Both the position numbers and the translations under genes were made by a program. 64,000 nucleotides of DNA from Pedobacter polaris (GTDB lineage Bacteria > Bacteroidota > Bacteroidia > Sphingobacteriales > Sphingobacteriaceae), in assembly GCF_005116505.1 (NCBI RefSeq), contig NZ_SWBR01000002.1, forward strand, positions 930,314 through 994,313, written 5' to 3'. The notes beneath the pieces are model-generated. The model was not told the origin of the DNA and ran no database searches. It saw nothing but the letters and a program-made list of their open reading frames with translations. The stretch's first letter is position 1. Each line of letters starts with the position of its first letter. This document shows, in pieces, positions 56,502 through 64,000 of the stretch.

Positions 56502-58637
56502 ATGGCAAAGAACAAAAATTCGCAAGTAAAACTCGTTTTAACTCAGTTAATTACAGATATTTTCGAGAAAAATAAAAATATTGCACTAAATCATAAACAA
56601 GTTGCAGCAAAGCTGAATTTAACTGATGGTGCTTCTGCAGAAACCATTTTAGAAATATTAGTAGAACAAACTGAAAAAGGGATATTTATTAGACCTGAGC
56701 GTGGAAAATTTCGTTTAAAAGAGCTAAAAACCTTTGTAACTGGAACTGTAGATATGACCGCTGATGGTTCTGCTTTTATAGTGCCTGATGATGAATTTGA
56801 AAAGGATATTTACATTGCTCCCCGCAAACTTCGCAATGCTTTAAATGGCGATAAAGTAAAAGTGTATGTATTTGCTAAAAAAACAAGCGGTCGCAAAAAT
56901 GAAGGTGAAGTTGTAGAGATTATCTCAAGGGTAAAAACAGATTTTATTGGTGTTGCTAAAGTAAGTGAACGTTTTGCATTTGTAATTGCTGATGATCGCA
57001 AAATGCATCAAGATATATTTGTGCCATTGAGTGATTTAAATGGGGCTAAAAATGGTCAGAAAGTGCAGGTTGCCATTACAGATTGGCCAGAAGGTGCTAA
57101 AAACCCTATTGGCAAAATTATTAATGTATTGGGTACGCAGGGTGAGAATGATACAGAGATGAATGCCATTTTAGCTCAATATGGTTTCCCTTTGAGTTTC
57201 CCAGCTGAAGTTGAAAAAGAAGCAAATGCAATACCAGAAAATGTCAGCGAAGCAGAGATAAAAGGTAGAAAAGACTTTAGAGATACTGTTACTTTTACCA
57301 TTGACCCTGCTGATGCAAAAGATTTTGATGATGCAATTTCTTTTAAAAAACTAGCCAATGGAAATTATGAAATTGGTGTCCATATTGCAGATGTTTCTCA
57401 TTATGTAAAACCTAACAGTGCTTTAGATAAAGAGGCATACGAGCGTGCAACCTCAGTTTATTTAGTGGACCGTGTAATTCCGATGTTGCCAGAACGCTTA
57501 AGTAATGGGGTATGTTCTTTACGCCCTAATGAAGATAAGTTGTGTTTTGCCGCTGTTTTTGAGTTGGATGAAGAAGCTAATATTTTAAATCAATGGTTCG
57601 GCAGAACAGTTATACACTCTGATAGGCGTTTTAGCTATGAAGAGGCCCAAGAAGTAATTGAAACCAAACAAGGTGATTTTGCTGAAGAAATATTAAAATT
57701 AAATGAGTTAGCTTATATTTTAAGAGATAGAAAGTTTAAAAACGGTGCCATTAGTTTTGAAAGCACTGAAGTTAAATTTAAACTAGACGAACGCGGAAAA
57801 CCAACTGGCGTTTACATAAAGGAACGTAAAGATGCGCATAAGCTGATTGAAGATTATATGTTATTGGCCAATAAAAAAGTGGCAGAATTTATTGCTAAAA
57901 AAGGAAATGGTAAGAATAAATATACATTCGTTTATCGTTCACACGATTCTCCTAACTTAGAAAACCTAAACAACTTTGCTACTTTCGCATCTCGTTTTGG
58001 TTATAAAATCAACATGAAAACCGATAAGGATATTGCCAAGTCCCTAAATTATCTAATGTTAGATGTAGAAGGAAAAAAGGAGCAGAATATGTTAACTCAA
58101 TTGGCAATTCGATCTATGGCTAAGGCAATTTATACCACTAAAAAAACTAGTCATTATGGTTTAGCTTTTGACCATTATACACACTTTACCTCTCCTATTC
58201 GTAGGTATCCAGATGTAATGGTTCATCGTTTATTAGCCATTTATTTAGATGGCGGCAAATCTGCCAATATTGATGAATATGAAAATGCAAGTTCTCATTC
58301 ATCTGCTATGGAAAAACGTGCAGCAGATGCAGAAAGAGCATCTATTAAATATAAACAAGCAGAATATTTAGAAGAAAACATAGGTAGCATTTATACGGGA
58401 ATTATTTCTGGAGTTACAGAATGGGGTATGTATGTTGAGATTTCGGAAAATAAGTGTGAAGGAATGGTTCGTTTAAGAGATATTACTGATGATTTTTACG
58501 TTTTAGACGAAAAAAATTACTGTATCGTTGGTCAGCGAAAACATAAAAAATACCAATTGGGTGATGAAGTGCAGATTAAAGTTAAAAAAGTAGACCTTTC
58601 TAAACGTCAGATTGATTTTACTTTGATTCAAGATTAA
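56502..58637 (+). CDS. rnr: ribonuclease R
   Basis: A 711-residue 3'-5' exoribonuclease of the RNB family, full length. It has an N-terminal winged-helix-like region, cold-shock RNA-binding domains (~75-230), and the RNB catalytic domain opening ITIDPADAKDFDDAIS with the Asp cluster that binds Mg. RNB motifs such as RSHDSPNLENL and HFTSPIRRYPDVMVHR follow, then a C-terminal S1 domain (GIISGVTEWGMYVEI to RQIDFTLI). Degrades structured RNA. The next gene starts 2 bases after the stop, so it leads a three-gene operon to 60790. Confidence 0.96.
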   Translation: MAKNKNSQVKLVLTQLITDIFEKNKNIALNHKQVAAKLNLTDGASAETILEILVEQTEKGIFIRPERGKFRLKELKTFVTGTVDMTADGSAFIVPDDEFEKDIYIAPRKLRNALNGDKVKVYVFAKKTSGRKNEGEVVEIISRVKTDFIGVAKVSERFAFVIADDRKMHQDIFVPLSDLNGAKNGQKVQVAITDWPEGAKNPIGKIINVLGTQGENDTEMNAILAQYGFPLSFPAEVEKEANAIPENVSEAEIKGRKDFRDTVTFTIDPADAKDFDDAISFKKLANGNYEIGVHIADVSHYVKPNSALDKEAYERATSVYLVDRVIPMLPERLSNGVCSLRPNEDKLCFAAVFELDEEANILNQWFGRTVIHSDRRFSYEEAQEVIETKQGDFAEEILKLNELAYILRDRKFKNGAISFESTEVKFKLDERGKPTGVYIKERKDAHKLIEDYMLLANKKVAEFIAKKGNGKNKYTFVYRSHDSPNLENLNNFATFASRFGYKINMKTDKDIAKSLNYLMLDVEGKKEQNMLTQLAIRSMAKAIYTTKKTSHYGLAFDHYTHFTSPIRRYPDVMVHRLLAIYLDGGKSANIDEYENASSHSSAMEKRAADAERASIKYKQAEYLEENIGSIYTGIISGVTEWGMYVEISENKCEGMVRLRDITDDFYVLDEKNYCIVGQRKHKKYQLGDEVQIKVKKVDLSKRQIDFTLIQD

Positions 58638-58639
58638 CT

Positions 58640-59824
58640 ATGAAAAAACTATCCCTTTGCATTTTACTAGTTACATTTTTCATACAAGTGAAGGCACAAA
58701 ACCTTCAAGGAAGGGTGATAGATGAAATTACTGGCAAAGGTATTCCCTTTGTATCTGTAGGTAGTGTTGGTACAAACAATGCTACCGTGAGCAATGAGAA
58801 TGGCGATTTCATATTAAAACCTCCTACCTATCCTATTAAATTAAGGGCAAGTCACATTAGTTATTTATTGGTAGAATTAAATTTAGCACAAAACCCTGAT
58901 AAATTGGTAATCAGCTTAAAACCTGCTACATTGACATTAAATGTGGTTACAATTGATCCATTTCAAGGTCAAAGGGTTTTAAAAGCAGCTTTAGAACTGG
59001 CTACTGCAAATGCAACCACTAATTTTTATACAAATGCATTTTATAGGCAGTTAACTACAGTAAATAATAAACCTACGCAAATTTATGAGCTATTTTATGA
59101 CTTAAAGTGGAATACAAAACGCGTACAAGGATGGTCTGCTCAGCAAAGTCGTTATGCAGAACTAAAAGATGGTTTAGCATTTTCATTGAACAATCAGTCT
59201 TACTTAACTTTTTCTTATAGCGGATATTTGATGCCAGAAAAAGGCGGAAAATTTGTAACCCTAAAGAATCTTGGTGACTTTACCATAACGATAGATAAGT
59301 ATATTGAACAGGCTTCGCAAAAAATAGCAGTTGTTTCTTGTAAGTATAAAAAGGGAAAGAAAAACCAGTACTACGTTAACTCAACTTATTATATTGGAAT
59401 TGATGATTCGAAAATTTACAGGTTAGAAAACAACGTTTATAATCTCCCAATCTCTTTGTCAGATGCTACAGCAAAATATCCACCAGCAGTAACTACAGTA
59501 GCTACTTTTAATGGTGAAGGACATCCTATTCCTGTATTAGAAAGTGTATCAACAAAATTTTTAATCACACTAGCTGTTAAAGGGCAAGAATTAAACTCAG
59601 GAATAAGTTCTTTATTAACTGTTTACAAAGTTGATAACGATTTGAAAAATCAGCAATTTGAAGCCCTGAATAGAAAAACAAAAGATAAAAAGGTAATAGA
59701 ATCTATTGCTTATGATTCAAGTTTTTGGAAAGATAATCCAATTGTAAAACAAACTACTTTAGAAGATTCATTTATTAAGATGATGGAAAGCAAACAAGCT
59801 TTCGGTACCATGATTAACCCATAA
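58640..59824 (+). CDS. secreted carboxypeptidase-regulatory-like domain protein
   Basis: A 394-residue exported protein. The signal peptide (MKKLSLCILLVTFFIQVKA-Q) is followed by a carboxypeptidase-D regulatory-like beta domain (~20-105, LQGRVIDEITGKGIPFVSV, NENGDFILKPP), as found at the N-terminus of SusC-type and DUF5686-type proteins. The remaining ~285 residues are unrecognised, rich in beta strands (SYLTFSYSGYLMPEK, YYVNSTYYIGIDD). Probably periplasmic or outer membrane associated; function unknown. It sits between rnr and the polyprenyl synthase with gaps of 2 and 3 bases, so it is in one operon. Confidence 0.8.
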   Translation: MKKLSLCILLVTFFIQVKAQNLQGRVIDEITGKGIPFVSVGSVGTNNATVSNENGDFILKPPTYPIKLRASHISYLLVELNLAQNPDKLVISLKPATLTLNVVTIDPFQGQRVLKAALELATANATTNFYTNAFYRQLTTVNNKPTQIYELFYDLKWNTKRVQGWSAQQSRYAELKDGLAFSLNNQSYLTFSYSGYLMPEKGGKFVTLKNLGDFTITIDKYIEQASQKIAVVSCKYKKGKKNQYYVNSTYYIGIDDSKIYRLENNVYNLPISLSDATAKYPPAVTTVATFNGEGHPIPVLESVSTKFLITLAVKGQELNSGISSLLTVYKVDNDLKNQQFEALNRKTKDKKVIESIAYDSSFWKDNPIVKQTTLEDSFIKMMESKQAFGTMINP

Positions 59825-59827
59825 ATA

Positions 59828-60790
59828 ATGCATACCCCTACTCAATTACAAGAAATAATAGAGGAAGCGATCCCTCAAATAGTATATCCAAACCACCCAA
59901 ATAACCTTTACGAACCTATTCGTTATATCATGAGTTTAGGCGGCAAAAGAATTAGACCAGTAATGGTGCTAATGGCTGCAGAACTTTTCACAACTGATAT
60001 TAACAAGGCATTAGATGTTGCCTTAGCAATTGAAACTTTCCATAATTTCACTTTGGTACACGATGACATTATGGACAATGCTCCTTTAAGAAGAGGAAAA
60101 GCAACTGTTCACGAAAAGTGGGGAGTTAACAATGCTATTTTAAGTGGTGATGTGATGATGGTAGAGTCTAACAAACACCTTTCAAAAGTTGATATTCTAG
60201 TTTTAAAACCTGTATTAGATACTTTCAATGCTACAGCACAAGGCGTTTGCGAAGGGCAACAGCTAGACATGGAGTTTGAGCTACGAAACAATGTAAGCAT
60301 TGATGAGTATATAGAAATGATTCGCCTTAAAACAGCTGTATTATTAGGTGGGGCAATGAAATTAGGTGCTATTGTTGGTGGTGCTAGTACAGCTGATGCT
60401 GATTTACTTTATAAATTTGGAGAAAATCTTGGTATTGCCTTTCAATTACAAGATGATATTTTAGATGTTTATGGCAACCCAGAAAAATTTGGAAAACAAG
60501 TAGGCGGTGATATCATTTCTAATAAAAAGACATTTCTTCATCTAAAAACATTGGCATTAGCACAAGAACATGAAGTAGATAGCTTAACAAGTATAGCAAT
60601 TGATCAAGATGTAAAGGTTAATCAAGTAACTCAACTTTACAACAAGTACGAAATTAAAGAGCTTGCTACTATCGAAATGAATAAATATCTATCAAAAGCT
60701 ACAGCAGCACTAGATAGTTTGGCAGTTGCAGATGAAAAGAAAAACAACTTTAGGGAATTAGTACAACAGATTTTAAAAAGAGATAGTTAG
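59828..60790 (+). CDS. trans-polyprenyl diphosphate synthase
   Basis: A 320-residue all-helical prenyltransferase that lengthens isoprenoid chains from IPP. The first Asp-rich motif is VHDDIMDNAPLRRG, the second LQDDILDVYG; GGKRIRPV binds IPP; EGQQLDMEFE and GKQVGGDIISNKKTF are conserved. A Phe lies five residues before the first Asp pair, which favours shorter products such as farnesyl or geranylgeranyl diphosphate, but chain length is not safely read from sequence. Last gene of the rnr operon. Confidence 0.92.
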   Translation: MHTPTQLQEIIEEAIPQIVYPNHPNNLYEPIRYIMSLGGKRIRPVMVLMAAELFTTDINKALDVALAIETFHNFTLVHDDIMDNAPLRRGKATVHEKWGVNNAILSGDVMMVESNKHLSKVDILVLKPVLDTFNATAQGVCEGQQLDMEFELRNNVSIDEYIEMIRLKTAVLLGGAMKLGAIVGGASTADADLLYKFGENLGIAFQLQDDILDVYGNPEKFGKQVGGDIISNKKTFLHLKTLALAQEHEVDSLTSIAIDQDVKVNQVTQLYNKYEIKELATIEMNKYLSKATAALDSLAVADEKKNNFRELVQQILKRDS

Positions 60791-60861
60791 CATTGGTTTA
60801 CTATAGTAATCCTGTCATCCTGAGCCTATCAAAGGATAAATCACATAAACTCCTCCAAAGC

Positions 60862-60896
60862 AAAAAAGTCCCGATCAAATTGATCGGGACTTTTTT
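60862..60896. terminator. bidirectional intrinsic terminator between the rnr operon and rpmA
   Basis: Near-perfect 17-bp inverted repeat AAAAAAGTCCCGATCAA / TTGATCGGGACTTTTTT centred at about 60879. It ends with T-runs on both strands between two converging operons. Confidence 0.88.
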
Positions 60897-60916
60897 GTTG
60901 TAATTAACTTACAATA

Positions 60917-61366
60917 TTATTCTGCTGTTTCAGCATCATCAGCTTTAGCTGCTTTTTTAGCAGGTGCTTTTGCTGCTTTAGGCGCTGCTGCTTCTTTTTT
61001 AGCAGGTGCTTTTGCTTCTTTTTCTTCAGTTGCAACTGGTGCAGCTTCTGCTTTTGGAGCAGCTTTAGCCACAGCTTTTTTAGGTGCTGCTACTGGAGCT
61101 GCATCTTCAACTGTTAAAGGTAATACTGAAACGTAAGATTTATTATCTTGTTTCTTTTTGAAAGTTACAATACCAGGTACTAAAGCGAATAAAGTATGGT
61201 CTTTACCAATACCTACTCCTTTATCTGGATGGTGTTTTGTTCCGCGTTGACGAACGATAATGTTACCAGCGATAGCTTCTTGACCACCAAAGATCTTAAT
61301 ACCTAGACGCTTGCTATGCGATTCACGTCCGTTCCTAGAACTACCGGCTCCTTTTTTATGTGCCAT
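60917..61366 (-). CDS. rpmA: 50S ribosomal protein L27 with Ala/Lys/Pro-rich C-terminal extension
   Basis: A 149-residue protein. Residues 1-~85 are a normal L27 ([22 protein letters not shown].., [31 protein letters not shown]), whose N-terminus reaches the peptidyl transferase centre. From ~89 to 149 follows a tail of Ala, Lys, Pro and Glu ([31 protein letters not shown]), like the tails of histone H1-like proteins. The usual protein is about 85 residues. The tail is in frame, without frameshift signs. The gene follows rplU by 61 bases, the usual order. Confidence 0.95.
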   Translation of the reverse strand: MAHKKGAGSSRNGRESHSKRLGIKIFGGQEAIAGNIIVRQRGTKHHPDKGVGIGKDHTLFALVPGIVTFKKKQDNKSYVSVLPLTVEDAAPVAAPKKAVAKAAPKAEAAPVATEEKEAKAPAKKEAAAPKAAKAPAKKAAKADDAETAE

Positions 61367-61427
61367 TTTATTTTATCTTTAATATAATTAGCTAATTAGC
61401 TAATTAATAAATTTGCTAATCAGTTAA

Positions 61428-61739
61428 CTACAGAGTGATACTCTCAATCTGGATTTTGGTGAAATACTGGCGGTGACCATTTTTCTTTTTGTAACCTTTT
61501 CTACGTTTCTTTTTGAAAACGATTACTTTATCACCTTTTAAATGAGACACGATTTTAGCTGTAACCGATGCACCTTTTACTGCAGGAACCCCTACTGTAA
61601 TTTTACCATCATTATCAACCAACAATACATTGTCAAATTCAATACTAGCGCCTTCATCTCCTTGTAAACGGTGTACAAAAAGGTGCTGGTCTTTTGCAAC
61701 TTTGAATTGCTGTCCTGCTATATTTACTATTGCGTACAT
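61428..61739 (-). CDS. rplU: 50S ribosomal protein L21
   Basis: A 103-residue ribosomal protein starting [18 protein letters not shown], the usual L21 opening. A 16-codon longer frame from 61787 runs into the promoter region and is rejected. The basic patch [17 protein letters not shown] is the RNA-binding C-terminal part. First gene of rplU-rpmA. Confidence 0.97.
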   Translation of the reverse strand: MYAIVNIAGQQFKVAKDQHLFVHRLQGDEGASIEFDNVLLVDNDGKITVGVPAVKGASVTAKIVSHLKGDKVIVFKKKRRKGYKKKNGHRQYFTKIQIESITL

Positions 61740-61784
61740 TGTTAAATAATTATTTATTAATTTGTTTATTTTTTTATCGAGGTG

Positions 61785-61816
61785 CAAATATAGAATAAAT
61801 ACTATTCAAACACAAA
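61785..61816 (-). promoter_or_regulatory. promoter of rplU-rpmA
   Basis: Minus strand: -33 TTTG (61813-61816), 20-base spacer, -7 TATATTTG (61785-61792). Matches the Bacteroidota sigma-A consensus fully. A transcript from about 61778 would have a ~39-base leader to ATG 61739. Confidence 0.75.
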
Positions 61817-62036
61817 CAGATAACGAAAATAATTTACAAGGCTGTTGGATGGACAATGGTTCATGGTTGATGGCTAATAGTTATTATAAATAATTTCTCT
61901 TAAATAGGCAGAAAAATAAGTTTTAGAAGAGCAAGTTGGTGTTTTATAGGATTGCGACCCCGCTTTCCGTTTACTTCGCTGCGCTACGTGTTCACTCAAT
62001 GTCATTAAGTTAAACTTTTCTAGTTATGCACCCAAG

Positions 62037-62134
62037 CGTCATTGCGAGGTACAAAGCATTCTCCTTTCAGATTATGGCGCCATTGTATGGAGAAGATTGC
62101 TTCGCTCTGTGAAAAACAGAGGCTCGCAATGACG
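62037..62134. repeat. REP-like inverted pair
   Basis: CGTCATTGCGAG (62037-62048) and its exact reverse complement CTCGCAATGACG (62123-62134) bracket ~74 bases that contain a smaller hairpin. Single half-units occur at 42352 and 51882. The rest of the gap 61788-62426 holds no gene. Confidence 0.7.
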
Positions 62135-62193
62135 AATTCAAAACAAAATCTCCCTACGCTAGTTATCATCTCGGTAATAAAGCAAGTTAATTC

Positions 62194-62208
62194 TACGAAA
62201 TATTCGTA
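62194..62208. promoter_or_regulatory. palindromic operator candidate 1
   Basis: TACGAAATATTCGTA, a 15-base palindrome with 6-base arms. A 14/15 match lies at 62375-62389. Confidence 0.5.
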
Positions 62209-62364
62209 AAACAACGGGTAGAGCAGAATAAACTAACTCATTTAATAGCTGTTTATAAATTACATTCACCAACATCAAAACACTAATAATCAGTTAGTTA
62301 ATAAATATTTTAAATCTACCTACAGATTAAGCACCCTACTTATTCGTTAAAAATTGTTAAATCA

Positions 62365-62395
62365 TTTTTAGTATTACGAAATAATCGTAGATTTA
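62365..62395 (+). promoter_or_regulatory. probable promoter and operator of the first GLPGLI gene
   Basis: TACGAAATAATCGTA (62375-62389) matches candidate 1 at 14 of 15 bases. It lies between a -33-like TTTT (62365-62368) and a -7-like TAGATTTA (62388-62395), 19 bases apart, a classic repressor position. A further half-site TTACGAAT follows at 62393-62400. Confidence 0.45.
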
Positions 62396-62426
62396 CGAAT
62401 AATTAATTACATATAATTAAATCTAT

Positions 62427-63392
62427 ATGAAAACTTTACTGATAATAATAATCGCTTTATCAATTAGCACCACAGTCTTAGCACAAAATCCTGATAAGGC
62501 GCTTACAAAAGTGAGCTACATCTTTACTCATATTCAGGATACTACCCAAAAAGATAGGCCTTATACTGAGAATATGTTGCTCTTAGTCGGCAAAAACGCA
62601 TCGGTTTATACCAGTTATGAAAAAATCAATCAGACCATAGCGTTAAGAAAACGATTAGAAGAACAGATGAAAAATCAAGCTGGTAGTAATAATATGAATA
62701 TCAATTTAGATAATCGTGGTAACAAACCTACATCTTCAATAGATTACTTTTATTTCGCTAAAGAAAATAAATTCTACACTAAAGAACGTGTTTTCAATAA
62801 TTACATCGTGGAGGAACCTACATCTAAAATCAACTGGAAGATTACAAAAGATACTATCAGTTTCTCAGGCATCCATTGCCAAAAAGCCACTACTTACTTT
62901 AAAGGTAGAAACTGGATTGCTTGGTATGCTACAGAATTACCATTTCAAAGTGGTCCGTGGAAATTGAATGGTTTGCCAGGTTTAATTATCGAAGCTTATG
63001 ATGACACAAAAACAGTTTCCTTTCAGTTTGCAGGAATGGAAAACGTTACTGCACAAGATGAAGCAACAAAAACAGATGCAAACCCAGTTACCAAAATGAC
63101 ACTTTCGGGCACAACCATAAGTGCATTTGGAATAGGAGATGGTGGTAGTGCTAGTCCGTATTTAGGGAATGAGATTAAACTTCCAACAGATGCGATAAAA
63201 GCAACCAGAAAAGAGCTGGATAACCTAAAAGAAGCGAGAGATAAAGACCCCCAAGGATTTATGAAAGCACAAGCGGCGGCTAGAAACGAAGGAGTGATAT
63301 CTGTTGTTGGTTATGCGATGCCAAAAACCACAGGACCAGCCTTGGCAAAAATTGTATTGAATAATCCTATTGAATTACCAGAAAAGAAATAA
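62427..63392 (+). CDS. GLPGLI family secreted protein, copy 1
   Basis: A 321-residue exported protein with a signal peptide (MKTLLIIIIALSISTTVLA-Q). The defining GLPGLI motif occurs as LNGLPGLIIEAYDD. Typical neighbours of the motif are present: INWKITKDT, FSGIHCQKATTYFKGR and WIAWYATELPFQSGPWKL. Function of the family is unknown; members are frequent in Bacteroidota. A close paralogue follows at 63541. Two near-identical palindromes upstream suggest control by a dimeric regulator. Confidence 0.9.
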   Translation: MKTLLIIIIALSISTTVLAQNPDKALTKVSYIFTHIQDTTQKDRPYTENMLLLVGKNASVYTSYEKINQTIALRKRLEEQMKNQAGSNNMNINLDNRGNKPTSSIDYFYFAKENKFYTKERVFNNYIVEEPTSKINWKITKDTISFSGIHCQKATTYFKGRNWIAWYATELPFQSGPWKLNGLPGLIIEAYDDTKTVSFQFAGMENVTAQDEATKTDANPVTKMTLSGTTISAFGIGDGGSASPYLGNEIKLPTDAIKATRKELDNLKEARDKDPQGFMKAQAAARNEGVISVVGYAMPKTTGPALAKIVLNNPIELPEKK

Positions 63393-63417
63393 AATTACTT
63401 GGCTTCGGATTAGCGTC

Positions 63418-63500
63418 ATTGCCAGCTTGACTGGCAATCTTAAAGCTATTGAAGGCAAAAAACATGACGTTTTAAGATTCCCGTTTTCACGGGAATGAAG
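63418..63500. repeat. two small hairpins between the GLPGLI genes
   Basis: ATTGCCAG/CTGGCAAT (63418-63438, 5-base loop) and TTCCCG/CGGGAA (about 63479-63496). Both resemble REP-type units more than terminators, as T-runs are absent. Confidence 0.45.
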
Positions 63501-63540
63501 GTGTTGATGAATATAAAATAATAAACCAAACAAACATATT

Positions 63541-64000
63541 ATGAAAACTACTTTAATCACATTATTTGCTATTGCAATTTCTTCCATTGCTTCTGCACAA
63601 AACCCAGATAAGGCTTTAGCTAGAGTAAGGTATAGCTTTACACACCTACAAGACACCATTCAAAAAGACAAACCATATACCGAAAATATGTTATTGGTAA
63701 TTGGTAAAAATGCATCGGTTTACACCAGTTATGATAAGTTAAATCGTGATTTAGAAATGCAAAAGCAAATTGCGGAGCAGATGAAAAACCAAGCAGGCTC
63801 TGCCAATATGAGTATCAATATTAACAAAACCAATTCGACAAGGGTTTCAGATCTAGATTATTTTTATTTCGCCAAAGAAAATAAGTTTTACACCAAAGAG
63901 CGTCTTTTCACTATTTATTTAGTAGAAGAAGAGGCACCAAAAATAAACTGGAAAATAACCAAAGACACCACAAGTTTCTCTGGCATCAATTGTCAAAAAG
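63541..64000 (+). CDS. GLPGLI family secreted protein, copy 2 (cut by window end)
   Basis: Starts ATGAAAACTACTTTAATC and runs open to the last base of the window (153 codons seen). Signal peptide MKTTLITLFAIAISSIASA-Q, then QNPDKALARVRYSFTHLQDT, closely similar to copy 1 (shared YTENMLLV.GKNASVYTSY, DYFYFAKENKFYTKER and INWKITKDT). The GLPGLI motif itself would lie beyond the window. A tandem duplicate of copy 1, 148 bases downstream. Confidence 0.85.
   Translation, partial: MKTTLITLFAIAISSIASAQNPDKALARVRYSFTHLQDTIQKDKPYTENMLLVIGKNASVYTSYDKLNRDLEMQKQIAEQMKNQAGSANMSININKTNSTRVSDLDYFYFAKENKFYTKERLFTIYLVEEEAPKINWKITKDTTSFSGINCQK

Noticed and set aside
1..64000. Search for tRNA, rRNA, prophage, transposase genes and plasmid origins
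   Set aside because: No cloverleaf, rRNA-like or transposase/integrase sequence was noticed by eye; a covariance-model scan would be needed to exclude small RNAs.

Overview
The window looks like a chromosomal segment of a Bacteroidota bacterium, most likely Sphingobacteriaceae (Pedobacter-like). This rests on GLPGLI-family proteins, a PorP/SprF protein beside a giant adhesin with a type B T9SS/gliding C-terminal domain, a CtlX-type hydrolase, the short Bacteroidota type of arginine decarboxylase, promoters of the TTTG / TAnnTTTG type, and AT-rich DNA with many dispersed intergenic repeats. The genus is an inference; no rRNA or tRNA gene was seen.

Layout. (1) 1-3.5 kb: a PAS sensor histidine kinase, a D-lactate-dehydrogenase-like enzyme and a single-domain response regulator. 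(2) 3.6-13.8 kb, all on the minus strand: a compact operon of two membrane Ser/Thr kinases, a PP2C phosphatase, a canonical FHA protein, a protein with a probable degenerate FHA domain, and a 1365-residue protein that joins a SEDS (RodA/FtsW) glycosyltransferase to a class B penicillin-binding protein. The gene set mirrors the actinobacterial fha-pstP-rodA-pbpA-pknA/B locus and suggests phospho-signalling control of peptidoglycan synthesis. It is the most remarkable system here. (3) 14-21 kb: a truncated small gene, an ArnT/PMT-like glycosyltransferase, a TPR histidine kinase and two membrane-bound AraC-type regulators. (4) 21.1-36.5 kb: a surface-adhesin operon made of a ~4000-residue repeat adhesin, a PorP/SprF protein and a PorE-like TPR/propeller/OmpA protein, ending in a strong terminator and followed by a 28-residue membrane peptide. 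(5) 36.5-42.8 kb: a repeat-rich gap, an AraC regulator next to a serine hydrolase, an XRE membrane regulator and a two-lobed aspartic-protease-like protein. (6) 42.8-53.5 kb: mnmE, an AI-2E family permease, a TSUP permease, argS, then an arginine group (arginine deiminase-like, CtlX-like, arginine decarboxylase). (7) 53.9-60.8 kb: a PolB-like exonuclease overlapping a double ABC ATPase, then rnr, a carboxypeptidase-regulatory-like protein and a polyprenyl synthase, closed by a bidirectional terminator. (8) 60.9-64 kb: rplU-rpmA (L27 carries a long Ala/Lys/Pro tail) and two GLPGLI paralogues, the second cut by the window end. The first is preceded by two near-identical 15-bp palindromes.

Intergenic regions are unusually rich in repeats: three copies of a ~250-bp structured element, REP-like inverted pairs, a two-copy GC-richer element and heptad AAAG-type repeats. 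No CRISPR array, transposase or prophage was seen.
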